Made by a program: the position numbers and the translations under genes. The notes beneath the pieces were generated by a model that saw only the letters and a list, made by a program, of their open reading frames with translations, did not search any database and was not told where the DNA came from. Shown piece after piece: positions 8,297 to 17,681 of a DNA stretch of 64,000 nucleotides (positions within the stretch are counted from its first letter, which is position 1; each line of letters starts with the position of its first letter). The DNA comes from Microbacterium lacus (GTDB taxonomy: Bacteria; Actinomycetota; Actinomycetes; Actinomycetales; Microbacteriaceae). The stretch is from positions 124,001 to 188,000 of the forward strand of contig NZ_NMUM01000005.1 of the NCBI RefSeq assembly GCF_002812805.1, read 5' to 3'.

Positions 8297-8966
8297 ACGC
8301 ACGCCCATCCGCATTCTGCTCGTCGACGACCAACAGCTCATTCGGATGGGCTTCCGCATGGTGCTCGAGGCCTCGCCGGAGTTCGTCGTGGTCGGCGAGG
8401 CCGCGAACGGTGCCGAGGCGATCGAGGCGGTGCGCGAGCTCACCCCCGATGTTGTCCTGATGGACGTACGGATGCCTCGGCTCGACGGCATCGCCGCGAC
8501 AGAGCAGATCGTGCAGCAGCATCCCGACTCGAGAATCATCGTCCTCACGACCTTCGATCTCGACGAGTACGCGTTCGGCGCGCTCGCCGCGGGCGCGAGC
8601 GGCTTTCTCTTGAAGGACGTTCAGGCCAGCGAGCTGACGGCAGCCATCCGTGCCGTGCATTCGGGCGACGCGACACTGTCGCCACGCGTGACCCGACGGA
8701 TGCTGGAACTGTTCGGCGGACATCTGCCCGCTGCCTCCGGTGGTGGCGCGGATGTCGTCGCACTCGCCACACTCACGGAGCGCGAACGCGACGTGTTCGC
8801 CGCGATCGGCCAGGGGCTCACGAATACAGAAATCGCCACCGCGCTGTTCGTGAGTGAATCGACCGTCAAGACCCACGTCGGGCGGGTATTGGCCAAGATG
8901 GGCGCGCGCGATCGGGTACAGGCCGTGATCCTCGCTCACCGGTTGGGCGTCACAGGAACGGCATAG
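8289..8966 (+). CDS. NarL/LuxR-family response regulator
   Basis: This 225-residue partner of the kinase has a receiver domain with acidic pocket Asp13-Asp14, phosphoacceptor Asp59 (LMDVRMP) and the switch Lys of LLKDV. The C-terminal LuxR HTH contains LTERERDVFAAIGQGLTN and STVKTHVGRVLAKM. It probably controls the exporter operon, since no other target is adjacent. Confidence 0.93.
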   Translation: MSERTPIRILLVDDQQLIRMGFRMVLEASPEFVVVGEAANGAEAIEAVRELTPDVVLMDVRMPRLDGIAATEQIVQQHPDSRIIVLTTFDLDEYAFGALAAGASGFLLKDVQASELTAAIRAVHSGDATLSPRVTRRMLELFGGHLPAASGGGADVVALATLTERERDVFAAIGQGLTNTEIATALFVSESTVKTHVGRVLAKMGARDRVQAVILAHRLGVTGTA

Positions 8967-8976
8967 TGCCCGCCGG

Positions 8977-8982
8977 TAGAAT
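8977..8982 (+). promoter_or_regulatory. -10 box of a leaderless promoter for the MscS gene
   Basis: TAGAAT is followed by CGGGAGG and ATG at 8990. The GGGAGG abuts the ATG and is too close to act as a ribosome site. Confidence 0.5.
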
Positions 8983-8989
8983 CGGGAGG

Positions 8990-10147
8990 ATGTTCGCCTT
9001 CGCATCCGCCGACGAGACCGTCGCCAACCCCGAATGGTGGGCGCAACTCCTCGAGCGCCTGACAGTCGCCGGTTTCCGCGCGCTCAACGTCGTGGCCGTC
9101 ATCATCGGAGCGCTGCTGCTGACGTGGATCCTTCGTATCGTCATCCGACGCGTGGTGACGCGAATCGTAAACGGGGCCAAGAACAAGGCCAACGTCGACG
9201 ACACCCAGGCTCTGGAACGCTCCCCCTTGGCCGCCGTCCGCCTCGTTCAGCGCACCCGCACCCTCGGGTCGATCCTGCAGAACATCGTCAACGTGGCTGT
9301 TGGCATTGTCGCGATCGTGCTCGTCATCAACGCGATTGCCCCGAACGCACTCGGCTCGCTTGCCCTCCTCACGGCGGCGATCGGCGCGGGACTCGGCTTC
9401 GGCGCGCAGAACATCGTCAAGGACGTGCTGAACGGTATCTTCATCGTCGCGGAGGATCAGATCGGTATCGGGGATGTCGTGGACCTCGGTCTCGCGACCG
9501 GCATCGTCGAGTACGTCAGCGTCCGCATCACGCACGTCCGTGACGTCAACGGCACGCTCTGGTACGTCCGCAACGGCGAGATCACGCGCATCGGCAACAT
9601 GTCGCAAGGATGGTCGCGGGTCATCATCGACCTCGCCGTGCCGGTCGACGCCGACATCAACGAGGTCGAATCGGCCATGCTCGAGGCCGCGAAGGACCTC
9701 GCGAAGGAGCCGAAGTGGCGCACCCGCATCATCGAGAAGCCCGAGGTGTGGGGTCTCGAATCGGTCTCGGGTGACGCCCTCGTCATCCGTCTGGTCATGA
9801 AGACGCGCGCCAACGCGAAAGACGATGTCGCGCGTGAGCTGCGGATGCGTCTCAAGCACGCGATCGATGGCCTCGGTCTTACGCTCCCCCAGCTCAACTC
9901 GATCGTGTTGACGGGACTCGAGGGCGCGCAGCGCGTGCGCGGCGCGAACCCCCCGAAGACCCGCCCGACGCCGGTCACAACCGAAGCAGCGCCGATGCCG
10001 GAGCGCCCGGTGTGGAAGCCGAAGCGCACCCGCAAGACGGCGCCCCCGGCGGACACGGCACCCGACGGTTCGGCGGGAGTAAACACCGCTGGCGACAGCA
10101 CTCACCCGGACGACGACACGACCCCGAAGACAGGCGGCACGACATGA
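8990..10147 (+). CDS. MscS-family mechanosensitive ion channel
   Basis: This 385-residue channel releases solutes during hypo-osmotic shock. Three membrane segments (about 18-40, 80-105, 112-130) end in the pore helix motif AAIGAGLGFGAQNIVKDVLN. A beta domain (FIVAEDQIGIGDVV) and an alpha/beta cytosolic domain follow. The last 60 residues are rich in Pro, Thr and Asp and look unstructured, which is long for the family. The stop overlaps the haemoglobin start by 4 bp. Confidence 0.92.
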   Translation: MFAFASADETVANPEWWAQLLERLTVAGFRALNVVAVIIGALLLTWILRIVIRRVVTRIVNGAKNKANVDDTQALERSPLAAVRLVQRTRTLGSILQNIVNVAVGIVAIVLVINAIAPNALGSLALLTAAIGAGLGFGAQNIVKDVLNGIFIVAEDQIGIGDVVDLGLATGIVEYVSVRITHVRDVNGTLWYVRNGEITRIGNMSQGWSRVIIDLAVPVDADINEVESAMLEAAKDLAKEPKWRTRIIEKPEVWGLESVSGDALVIRLVMKTRANAKDDVARELRMRLKHAIDGLGLTLPQLNSIVLTGLEGAQRVRGANPPKTRPTPVTTEAAPMPERPVWKPKRTRKTAPPADTAPDGSAGVNTAGDSTHPDDDTTPKTGGTT

Positions 10148-10659
10148 CGGACGACATGGATGCGTTGCCCCTGAGCTTCTACGACGAGGTCGGCGGGCAC
10201 GAAACGTTCGTCCGCCTCGTCGACGGGTTCTACCGAGGCGTCGCGACCGACGCGGTCCTGAAGCCGATGTACCCGGAAGAAGACCTCGGCCCCGCGGCCG
10301 AGCGACTGACCCTGTTTCTCGAGCAGTACTGGGGCGGCCCGACGACGTACAGCGAGCGTCGCGGCCATCCGCGCCTGCGCGCCCGCCACAACCCCTTCCA
10401 CGTGAATCCCGACGCGCGGGACCGCTGGCTGAGGCACATGCGCGCCTCGCTTGACGAACTCGACCTGCCGCCGCTCCACGAGGCGACGCTGTGGGACTAC
10501 CTCGAGCGCGCCGCGATGGCTATGGTCAACACATTCGAGGCGTCACCGATCGGTCCGCCGAGTGGTGGACGGACGGCATTCACCGCGAGCGTGGCGGGCC
10601 CGCACCATCCGCCCGTTCCGAAGGCACCCACTCACGAATCGCCGCCGCCCGAAAACTGA
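10144..10659 (+). CDS. glbO: Group II truncated haemoglobin
   Basis: The 171-residue protein has a 2-on-2 globin core in residues about 10-130: FYDEVGGHETFVRLVDGFY, the YWGGP segment, and a proximal region RHNPFHV. Group II truncated globins bind oxygen or nitric oxide and protect against oxidative or nitrosative stress. A 40-residue C-terminal tail rich in Pro and His is not part of the fold. The ATG at 10144 overlaps the MscS stop. Confidence 0.9.
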   Translation: MTDDMDALPLSFYDEVGGHETFVRLVDGFYRGVATDAVLKPMYPEEDLGPAAERLTLFLEQYWGGPTTYSERRGHPRLRARHNPFHVNPDARDRWLRHMRASLDELDLPPLHEATLWDYLERAAMAMVNTFEASPIGPPSGGRTAFTASVAGPHHPPVPKAPTHESPPPEN

Positions 10660-10705
10660 GCACGCCCCCGCCGCCACGCGCGGGTCCATCGACACAGGAG
10701 TCGCC

Positions 10706-12370
10706 ATGGCCAAGACAACCCATAGCACCGACGTCCTTGTAATCGGCTGGGGTCTCGCCGGACTCGTCGCGGCAGCGCACGCACTGGACGCGGGCAAGAC
10801 GGTCACGATCGTCGATCAAGAGCCGCGCAGCAACCTCGGCGGGCAGGCATGGTGGTCGTTCGGCGGGCTCTTCTTGGTCGACTCCCCCGAGCAGCGGCGT
10901 ATGGGCATCACGGACTCACTCGCCCTGGCTCGGCAGGACTGGTTCGGAACCGCCGGGTTCGATCGCGAAGAGGATGCCTGGCCCAGGCGTTGGGCCGAGG
11001 CCTACGTTGAGTTCGCGTCGGGCGAGAAGCGTGCGTGGCTACGCCAACTGGGCATCGGCCTCTTTCCTGTCGTCGGCTGGGCGGAGCGCGGCGGGTACAC
11101 GGCGATGGGTCCCGGCAACTCGGTCCCGCGCTTCCACATCGCCTGGGGCACCGGCCCCGCCCTCGTGGCGGCGTTCCAGGCCCGGGTCGAACGTGGCGAG
11201 GCGGCGGGACGCGCGACGGTGCTCGCGCGACACCGAGTGACTGACCTGGTTACGCACGACGGCGGCATCGTCGGCGCGGTGGGCGAGGTACTCGCCCCTT
11301 CAGGGACGCCACGCGGCGAGGCATCGTCCCGAGAGATCGTCGGATCGTTCGACATCACGGCCGGCGCGACCGTCATCGCCTCCGGGGGAATCGGCGGCAA
11401 CCACGCGCTCGTGCGGAGTCGGTGGCCCGAGCGCCTCGGAACTCCGCCGGCGCAGATGCTCTCCGGGGTCCCCGCGTACGTCGATGGCGCGATGCTGGAC
11501 GTCGCAGAACGGGCTGGGGCGCACCAGATCAACGACGACCGGATGTGGCACTACGTCGAGGGGATCCAGAACCACGATCCCGTCTGGCCGAATCACGGCA
11601 TCCGGATCCTCCCAGGACCGTCGTCGGTGTGGCTCGATGCAACCGGCAATCGCCTTCCCGTGCCGCTGTTCCCCGGCTTCGACACCCTCGGCACGCTCGC
11701 GCACCTGCGCACAACCGGGCACGATCACTCCTGGTTCGTGCTCTCACGCCGCATCATCGAGAAGGAGTTCGCTCTCTCGGGGAGCGAGCAGAACCCCGAC
11801 CTGACCGGCAAAGACCTGGGGCTGCTCGTTCGGTCGCGACTTGCGAAGGGTCCGACCGACCCCGTACAGGCGTTCCTGGACCGAGGCGCGGACTTCATCG
11901 TCGCAGACTCACTCGACCGACTGCTTGCCGGGATGGCGGCTCTGCCGGGCGGGGACGCCCTCGACGTGGAGCGCGCGCGGAGAGAAGTCGAAGCACGTGA
12001 CCGCGAGATCGAGAACGACTTCACGAAGGATGCGCAGATCGCGATGCTGCGGTCGGCCCGCGCATATCGCGGCGACCGGTTGATCCGCACTGCCTCACCC
12101 CACCGCATCCTCGACCCATCGGCGGGACCCCTGATCGCGGTCAAGCTGCACATCGTGACGCGCAAATCACTCGGCGGGATCGAGACCGACTTGCAGTCGC
12201 GCGCGCTGGGCATGGGCGGCAGACCTGTTCCCGGACTATTCGCCGCAGGAGAGGCAAGCGGCTTCGGCGGTGGCGGAGTCCATGGCTACCGCGCACTCGA
12301 GGGAACGTTCCTCGGCGGATGCCTGTTCTCAGGCCGCGCAGCAGGTCGGGCGGCCGCGGCCTCGGTCTGA
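10706..12370 (+). CDS. FAD-binding dehydrogenase of the fumarate reductase/KstD superfamily
   Basis: The 554-residue flavoprotein begins with a dinucleotide-binding fold (DVLVIGWGLAGLVAAAHALDAG) and the adenine-contact Asp in IVDQEP. It ends with GLFAAGEASGFGGGGVHGYRALEG, the FAD-closing motif. The family oxidises or reduces steroid-like or short-chain acids; the substrate here is unknown. The start follows an AGGAG ribosome site 5 nt upstream. The next gene is convergent, 13 bp away. Confidence 0.88.
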   Translation: MAKTTHSTDVLVIGWGLAGLVAAAHALDAGKTVTIVDQEPRSNLGGQAWWSFGGLFLVDSPEQRRMGITDSLALARQDWFGTAGFDREEDAWPRRWAEAYVEFASGEKRAWLRQLGIGLFPVVGWAERGGYTAMGPGNSVPRFHIAWGTGPALVAAFQARVERGEAAGRATVLARHRVTDLVTHDGGIVGAVGEVLAPSGTPRGEASSREIVGSFDITAGATVIASGGIGGNHALVRSRWPERLGTPPAQMLSGVPAYVDGAMLDVAERAGAHQINDDRMWHYVEGIQNHDPVWPNHGIRILPGPSSVWLDATGNRLPVPLFPGFDTLGTLAHLRTTGHDHSWFVLSRRIIEKEFALSGSEQNPDLTGKDLGLLVRSRLAKGPTDPVQAFLDRGADFIVADSLDRLLAGMAALPGGDALDVERARREVEARDREIENDFTKDAQIAMLRSARAYRGDRLIRTASPHRILDPSAGPLIAVKLHIVTRKSLGGIETDLQSRALGMGGRPVPGLFAAGEASGFGGGGVHGYRALEGTFLGGCLFSGRAAGRAAAASV

Positions 12371-12383
12371 ATCCGCGTCCGAA

Positions 12384-13025
12384 TCAGACGGTGATCGTCG
12401 CGCCACGCACCAACACGTGGCCACGGGCGAAGCTCAGTCGAGCCCACGCGCCCGACTTCAGCAGGTGCACCTGTTCGGATCCCACGATGAAGCCCAGCGC
12501 CACGGCGGCGAAACCTGCGCCGAGGGAGAGACCCGACCAGGCCTCGACGGGCTCGCTCCAGACGGCCGAACGCACGCGCTGGACCGCTTCGGCGCCAGCA
12601 TCGGCCGGAACGACCTCGGCGACCCGCGCCATTCCCTCGTGCGCCCGCGCCGCAACATCCGCGCTGTCGATCGTTCGTACCGGCGTCCACCCACCGCGCG
12701 GGGCGGAGACACCCGCCCAGGTCGCGCGCAGGGCGGTCGCGGGCAGCTCGGCTGCGGTCGTGTCGCTCGTGGATGCCACGACACTCGATGCCGTGACAAC
12801 AAGATCGCAGACGAGTTCGGGATCGACGGGCAGCGCGCGCAGGGCAAGGATCGTCGGCGTGCGGTCCAGCAGACCGCGAGGCACCAGGATCGGCGCCCAG
12901 GTGGCGAGTGTGCCGCGGGAGGCTTCGAGCCGCACCTCGGGGTCGCTCAAGCGAGAGGCACGGGACGTGAAGGTCAGGAAGTCGTCGCGCGCCTCGGAAT
13001 CGGGGAATCTGAGGGTCTGCGGCAT
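12384..13025 (-). CDS. Conserved actinobacterial protein of unknown function
   Basis: I do not recognise this 213-residue protein. It has no signal peptide or clear membrane helix. The C-terminal half contains a hydrophobic stretch (SGLSLGAGFAAVALGFIVG) and ends in a basic-aromatic segment. The ATG at 13025 is chosen because a -10 box TAGCTT sits 7 nt before it. It is divergent from tesB and shares a 51-bp promoter region with it. Confidence 0.7.
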   Translation of the reverse strand: MPQTLRFPDSEARDDFLTFTSRASRLSDPEVRLEASRGTLATWAPILVPRGLLDRTPTILALRALPVDPELVCDLVVTASSVVASTSDTTAAELPATALRATWAGVSAPRGGWTPVRTIDSADVAARAHEGMARVAEVVPADAGAEAVQRVRSAVWSEPVEAWSGLSLGAGFAAVALGFIVGSEQVHLLKSGAWARLSFARGHVLVRGATITV

Positions 13026-13032
13026 CCCCTCT

Positions 13033-13038
13033 AAGCTA
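13033..13038 (-). promoter_or_regulatory. -10 box of a leaderless promoter for the 213-residue unknown gene
   Basis: On the minus strand TAGCTT is followed by AGAGGGG and ATG at 13025. Confidence 0.5.
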
Positions 13039-13076
13039 TCAAGGCGGCGGAGCACCCATGCCGCGGGAGGATATTC

Positions 13077-13976
13077 GTGACTGATTCAGCCGTTCCCACC
13101 CTCCGCTCGGACGACCCGGTGGATCGCTTCCTGACCGTGCTGTCGCTCCAGGGCGGCGACGCGCGGACGACCGAGGACATCTTCGTCGGGCAATCCGAAC
13201 CGATGCCCGGCGGACGCGTGTTCGGCGGGCAGGTGCTGGGACAGGCCGTCATAGCGGCACAGCGCACGGTGCCCGAAGAACGTCTCGCGCACTCCCTCCA
13301 TGGCTACTTTCTGCGGCCCGGCGATTCGATGAAGCCCATCACGTTCTCGGTCGACCGCATCAACGATGCACGCTCGTTCTCGGCCCGCCGCATCCAAGCC
13401 TTCCAAGAGGGCGAGCCGATCTTCTCGATGATCGCGTCCTTCCAGACGGCGGGCGCGGGGCTAGAACACGCAACGCCGATGCCGCAGGGAATCCCCGACC
13501 CCGAGTCGCTGTCTGAGCTGCCCCCGGGCGCCGATCAGGCGCATCCGATGTCCAAGCGTCTCTTGACAGACCGCCCCGTCGAGGTGCGGCATGTTCTGCC
13601 CGCGATCTATCTTCACCCCGACGCCGATGCTCGCCCCGAGAACGCGGCATGGGTGCGGACCAGGCGACGATTGCCGGATGACCCGGCGCTACATCGCGCA
13701 GCGCTCGCATACATCTCCGACCACACGATCCAAGAGTCGGTGATGCGGGCTCACGGCATCGCATGGACCCGTCCCGGCATCAAGGTCGCGAGTCTGGATG
13801 CCGCGCTGTGGTGGCATCGGCACGCCCGCGTCGATGAGTGGCTGCTGTACGTGCAGGAGTCGCCGAGCGCGAGCAGCGGCCGAGGTCTTGCGACCGGCCG
13901 CATCTACACGCGCGACGGGTTGCTCGTCGCGACGTCGGCGCAGGAGATCGTCATCCGGGTTCCCGACGCGTCCTAG
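13077..13976 (+). CDS. tesB: Acyl-CoA thioesterase II
   Basis: The 299-residue double-hotdog enzyme hydrolyses acyl-CoA to free fatty acid and CoA. The N-terminal hotdog has RVFGGQVLGQAVIAA and LHGYFLRPGD; the second has AYISDHTIQESVM and SLDAALWWHRHARVDEWLLY with the catalytic Asp. The length is close to the usual 285-290. A GGGAGG ribosome site lies 6 nt before the GTG start. Confidence 0.93.
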   Translation: MTDSAVPTLRSDDPVDRFLTVLSLQGGDARTTEDIFVGQSEPMPGGRVFGGQVLGQAVIAAQRTVPEERLAHSLHGYFLRPGDSMKPITFSVDRINDARSFSARRIQAFQEGEPIFSMIASFQTAGAGLEHATPMPQGIPDPESLSELPPGADQAHPMSKRLLTDRPVEVRHVLPAIYLHPDADARPENAAWVRTRRRLPDDPALHRAALAYISDHTIQESVMRAHGIAWTRPGIKVASLDAALWWHRHARVDEWLLYVQESPSASSGRGLATGRIYTRDGLLVATSAQEIVIRVPDAS

Positions 13977-13982
13977 GACCGT

Positions 13983-14031
13983 TTCGACAGGCTCAGCGAC
14001 GCGTACTGACGGGTCGCTTCGACAAGCTCAG
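13983..14031 (+). repeat. Two REP-like copies between convergent genes
   Basis: TTCGACAGGCTCAG (13983-13996) and CTTCGACAAGCTCAG (14017-14031) lie as direct repeats in the 64-bp gap between tesB and the small thioesterase. They are the same family as the copies inside pepN. Confidence 0.75.
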
Positions 14032-14040
14032 CGAACAGGA

Positions 14041-14565
14041 TCAACCGCGGCGCGCGTAGACGATCGGTTCGCCGAGATGCGGCGTCCAGGCAGCGCGCTG
14101 CTCGTCGGTGAGACGTCGCGGGCGCCCACTTTCGGCATCCACCATGACCAGCACCGCCGAGGAGCGTGCATACAGCTCCTGCTTCTCGTGGTCGCCGGAA
14201 CCGGGCCCGAGCGGACTGTAGACCTCGTAGCAGATCTCGATGCTCGAGCCACCGATCCGGCCGAACCAGATCTGCACGTCCAACGGTCGCCGCTGATACG
14301 GAACGGGGCGAAGGTACTCGATCTCTTGCCGTGCGATCAGCGAGAGCACGCCGTGCTCGAGCCCGGAGTCGAGGACCGCGGTGGATGGCGCATTCTCACC
14401 GTCTTCGCCCGTCGACCGCCAGAAGGCGCGGATGCGTGCCTCTTCGAGCAGCTTGAGCATCGACGTGTTGTTGACGTGGTTGAACGCGTCGAGGTCGCCC
14501 CAACGAAGCGGCATCGGGACGTGCAGCCGCACGCCGCTGGGGTTCGTGGTCGTGGGGTCAGTCAC
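14041..14565 (-). CDS. Hotdog-fold acyl-CoA thioesterase (4HBT type)
   Basis: This 174-residue protein has the 4-hydroxybenzoyl-CoA thioesterase signature WGDLDAFNHVNN with the catalytic Asp, and a long beta strand EIEYLRPVPYQRRPLDVQ. It hydrolyses some acyl-CoA; the chain length is not predictable. The GTG start overlaps the end of ettA by 8 bp, so the two are co-transcribed. Confidence 0.88.
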   Translation of the reverse strand: MTDPTTTNPSGVRLHVPMPLRWGDLDAFNHVNNTSMLKLLEEARIRAFWRSTGEDGENAPSTAVLDSGLEHGVLSLIARQEIEYLRPVPYQRRPLDVQIWFGRIGGSSIEICYEVYSPLGPGSGDHEKQELYARSSAVLVMVDAESGRPRRLTDEQRAAWTPHLGEPIVYARRG

Positions 14566-16240
14566 GCGTGAGCTTGCGGTACGTCGAGCTCGAACGGTTC
14601 AGCGCGTCGGGGCCGAGGCGTTCGATCTTGTTCTCTTCGTACGCCTCGAAGTTTCCCTCGAACCAATACCACTTGTCGGGCTCTTCTTCCGTCCCCTCGT
14701 ACGACAGGATGTGCGTCGCGATGCGGTCGAGGAACCACCGGTCGTGCGTGATGACCACGGCACATCCGGGGAACTCGAGGAGCGCGTTCTCGAGGCTGCC
14801 GAGCGTCTCGACGTCCAGGTCGTTCGTCGGTTCGTCGAGAAGCAGCAGGTTGCCGCCCTGCTTCAGCGTGAGTGCGAGGTTCAGGCGGTTGCGCTCACCA
14901 CCGGAGAGGACGCCGGCCTTCTTCTGCTGGTCGGGGCCCTTGAAGCCGAACTGCGACACATAGGCGCGCGAGGGGATCTCGACCTTGCCGACCTGGATCC
15001 AGTCGAGGCCATCGCTGACGACCTCCCACAGGGACTTGTTGGGGTCGATGCCGCCACGCGTCTGGTCGACGTAAGAGATCTCGACGGTCTCGCCGACCTT
15101 GAGTTCGCCTCCGTCGAGGGGTTCAAGGCCCACAATCGACTTGAACAGGGTCGTCTTTCCGACACCGTTGGGGCCGATGATGCCGACGATGCCGTTGCGG
15201 GGCAGCGAGAAGCTCAGGTCATCGATCAGGCTGCGGCCGTCGAAGCCCTTCTGGATCTTCCTGGCCTCGAGGACGATCTGGCCGAGTCGCGGTCCCGGCG
15301 GGATGACGATCTCGTCGAAGTCCAACTTGCGGGTGCGGTCGGCCTCGGCAGCCATCTCTTCATAGCGCGCGAGACGCGACTTCGACTTGGTCTGGCGCCC
15401 CTTGGCGTTGCTGCGCACCCATTCGAGTTCGCTGGCGAGGCGCTTGGCGAGCTTGGCATCCTTCTTGCCCTGGACCTGCAGACGCTCCTGCTTCTTCTCG
15501 AGGTAGGTCGAGTAGTTGCCCTCGTAGGGGTACAGGCGCCCGCGGTCGACCTCACAGATCCACTCCGCGACGTGGTCGAGGAAGTACCGATCGTGCGTGA
15601 CGGCGAGAACGGCGCCGGGGTACTTGGCCAGGTGCTGCTCGAGCCACTGCACGCTTTCGGCGTCGAGGTGGTTCGTGGGCTCGTCGAGCAGCAGCAGGTC
15701 GGGCTTCTGCAGCAGCAGCTTGCAGAGCGCGACACGGCGCTTCTCTCCACCCGAGAGGTTCGAGACGATCGCCTCGGACGGCGGGGTACGGAGGGCATCC
15801 ATGGCCTGCTCGAGCTGCGAGTCGAGGTCCCACGCGTCGGCGGCGTCGATGGCCTCCTGCAGAGTGCCCATTTCGGCCAGCAGCGCGTCGAAGTCGGCAT
15901 CCGGGTCCGCCATCAGGCCCGAGATCTCGTTGAACCGGTCGAGCTGAGCTTTGATCGGCCCGACGCCCTGCTGCACGTTCTCGAGAACGGTCTTGTCTTC
16001 GTCGAGCTCGGGCTCCTGCATCAGGATGCCGACGCTGTAGCCCGCCGATAGCCGGGCCTCGCCGTTGGAGGGGATGTCGAGCCCCGCCATGATCTTGAGG
16101 ATCGTGGACTTACCGGCACCGTTGGGGCCGACCACGCCGATCTTCGCGCCGGGGAGGAACGCCATCGTGACGTCGTCGAGGATTACCTTGTCGCCGACCG
16201 CTTTGCGGGCGCGCACCATCTGGTAGATATATTCAGCCAT
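14558..16240 (-). CDS. ettA: Energy-dependent translational throttle protein EttA (ABC-F)
   Basis: The 560-residue ABC-F ATPase binds the ribosomal E site and gates translation according to ATP level. It has two ATPase domains: Walker A GPNGAGKST (38-46) with signature LSGGEKRR, and GPNGVGKTT with LSGGERNR. Between them lies an arm and an inter-domain linker rich in Lys and Arg. No membrane segment is present. A TAGACT hexamer 9 nt before the ATG is a possible -10 box. Confidence 0.95.
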   Translation of the reverse strand: MAEYIYQMVRARKAVGDKVILDDVTMAFLPGAKIGVVGPNGAGKSTILKIMAGLDIPSNGEARLSAGYSVGILMQEPELDEDKTVLENVQQGVGPIKAQLDRFNEISGLMADPDADFDALLAEMGTLQEAIDAADAWDLDSQLEQAMDALRTPPSEAIVSNLSGGEKRRVALCKLLLQKPDLLLLDEPTNHLDAESVQWLEQHLAKYPGAVLAVTHDRYFLDHVAEWICEVDRGRLYPYEGNYSTYLEKKQERLQVQGKKDAKLAKRLASELEWVRSNAKGRQTKSKSRLARYEEMAAEADRTRKLDFDEIVIPPGPRLGQIVLEARKIQKGFDGRSLIDDLSFSLPRNGIVGIIGPNGVGKTTLFKSIVGLEPLDGGELKVGETVEISYVDQTRGGIDPNKSLWEVVSDGLDWIQVGKVEIPSRAYVSQFGFKGPDQQKKAGVLSGGERNRLNLALTLKQGGNLLLLDEPTNDLDVETLGSLENALLEFPGCAVVITHDRWFLDRIATHILSYEGTEEEPDKWYWFEGNFEAYEENKIERLGPDALNRSSSTYRKLTRD

Positions 16241-16312
16241 GTCCCGTCCAGTCTACGGGCGGTACACCGTCGACTCAGCGCCGTGCGCGTCCTGGACTGG
16301 CGGTCCGGGGCC

Positions 16313-16813
16313 TCACCAGTCGATCGGACGGGTTTCTCCGATGAGGCATGCCCCGCCCTCCAGGATCGGCACCACCACCGTCGCCGGTTCGGCGAACGCA
16401 GCCCCCGCTTGTCCGATCAAGCATGCGTCATTCCATGCGACCGAGAACTGGATGCTGTCTGCCGCGTTGCCGATAGCCGTCTGATCCTTCGTGACCTGCA
16501 TCCGGCTCTTATCGAACCCCGCCGCCACGAGCGCGTCGATGTAAGCACGCCCGGCCATGCGCTCGGGGCCCGCCCACACCTGTTGGACGACGAGGGTGAA
16601 GTACTGCAGGTTGTCTTCCGCTGTTCCCTCCGGCTGCAGTGTGGGGGCTGGCGGCGGAGTGGGCGTCGCCGACGGCGAGACGGACACGGTAGGGGCCGCC
16701 GACGTCGGCGTGTCATCTGGCGCCGGAGACTGCACGCAGGCGCTCAGCGTCAGAGCGGCGACGATGAGGGCGACTCCACCGGCGACAGCACGAAGGGATC
16801 GACGGAGCTGCAC
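16313..16813 (-). CDS. Putative lipoprotein of unknown function
   Basis: The product of about 166 residues begins with RRSLR and a hydrophobic helix ending in the lipobox LTLSAC (Cys26), so it should be lipid-anchored outside the membrane. A Pro/Thr/Ser-rich linker (about 28-60) leads to a compact domain of about 100 residues resembling DUF6993-type secreted domains. The GTG at 16813 fits a leaderless -10 box; a TTG at 16819 is the alternative. Its function is unknown. Confidence 0.78.
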   Translation of the reverse strand: MQLRRSLRAVAGGVALIVAALTLSACVQSPAPDDTPTSAAPTVSVSPSATPTPPPAPTLQPEGTAEDNLQYFTLVVQQVWAGPERMAGRAYIDALVAAGFDKSRMQVTKDQTAIGNAADSIQFSVAWNDACLIGQAGAAFAEPATVVVPILEGGACLIGETRPIDW

Positions 16814-16819
16814 CAGCAA

Positions 16820-16825
16820 AGTCTA
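16820..16825 (-). promoter_or_regulatory. -10 box of a leaderless promoter for the lipoprotein gene
   Basis: On the minus strand TAGACT is followed by TTGCTG and GTG at 16813. Confidence 0.45.
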
Positions 16826-16882
16826 AGCGCGCCCGTCGAGAGCCCAACGCAGGTCGGGATGGCAAAGCGCCGCTGCCAGCGC

Positions 16883-16908
16883 CCGCCGTCGTCGACCACC
16901 GACGGCGG
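16883..16908 (-). terminator. Hairpin downstream of ssb
   Basis: CCGCCGTCG and CGACGGCGG form a 9-bp stem with an 8-nt loop, 12 bp after the ssb stop. There is no T-run. Confidence 0.5.
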
Positions 16909-16920
16909 ACACCGGCCGTG

Positions 16921-17457
16921 TCAGAAGGGAACGGGCTCGCGATCCGGCTCGTGCGATACCAGGGATCCGGCGGGCACCGATGAACCCTCCGTGTTGTCCG
17001 CGACCGCCTCGTCGGGTCCAGGGTCACGCTGCGTACCGGGCGCGAACCATCCCTCGGCGTCTGCCGAACCCTGATTCGTCGAGGCGGGGACCGGTTCGCG
17101 CGCACCGGCTCGCTCGAAGCGAGTCGTACCCCACAGCAGGTCATGTCCGATCGCCTCCGCATCGATCTCGGCGGTGGTCCCGCTGCGATCACCCTTGTCC
17201 CACGTGCGGATCCTGAGGCGACCGCTGACGATGACACGCTCGCCGCGCTGAAGCGATGCGGCAGTGTTGAGGGCGAGAGCGCGGAAGGCAGACACGGAGT
17301 ACCAGCTGGTTTCGCCGTCCACCCATTTTTCCGTCGTGCGGTCGAACCGGCGGGGGGAACTCGCGACACGAAAAGTCGTGATCGGGATGCCCGAGGGGGT
17401 TTGAGTATGCCGCGGATCCCCCGCGATGTTGCCGACGATCGTGATGTGGTCGCTCAT
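16921..17457 (-). CDS. ssb: Single-stranded DNA-binding protein
   Basis: The 178-residue protein has an N-terminal OB fold (about 1-105): ITIVGNIAGDPRHTQTPSG, FRVASSPRRF and the RLRIRTWDKGD strand. An acidic, disordered tail follows. It ends in PVPF rather than the DDDIPF typical of housekeeping SSB, and the OB fold lacks several usual aromatics, so it is likely the accessory SSB paralogue found in many actinobacteria. An AAAGGAG ribosome site precedes the ATG. It is divergent from the 92-residue gene. Confidence 0.88.
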   Translation of the reverse strand: MSDHITIVGNIAGDPRHTQTPSGIPITTFRVASSPRRFDRTTEKWVDGETSWYSVSAFRALALNTAASLQRGERVIVSGRLRIRTWDKGDRSGTTAEIDAEAIGHDLLWGTTRFERAGAREPVPASTNQGSADAEGWFAPGTQRDPGPDEAVADNTEGSSVPAGSLVSHEPDREPVPF

Positions 17458-17681
17458 GACCCGACTCCTTTCGCACGGGAGGTGCGCCTCCCGATCGAGA
17501 GCACGGTGCCCTCTCCGGACAGCATCTTCCGCGGCGCTCCTTCATAGCCGCCTGCGCTCCCGATTCGGGGACGGTGCCGTGCGGAACACGCCTGGGGAGG
17601 ACCGTTCAGCAAGCCGCCCACGGACGCCCCGCGCGAATGTCGGAGGTCGAACATACATTCGATGCAGAAGGGAGTTCCTCA

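Noticed and set aside
14381..16051. A 556-codon open frame on the + strand over ettA
   Set aside because: Antisense shadow of a well-identified ABC-F gene.
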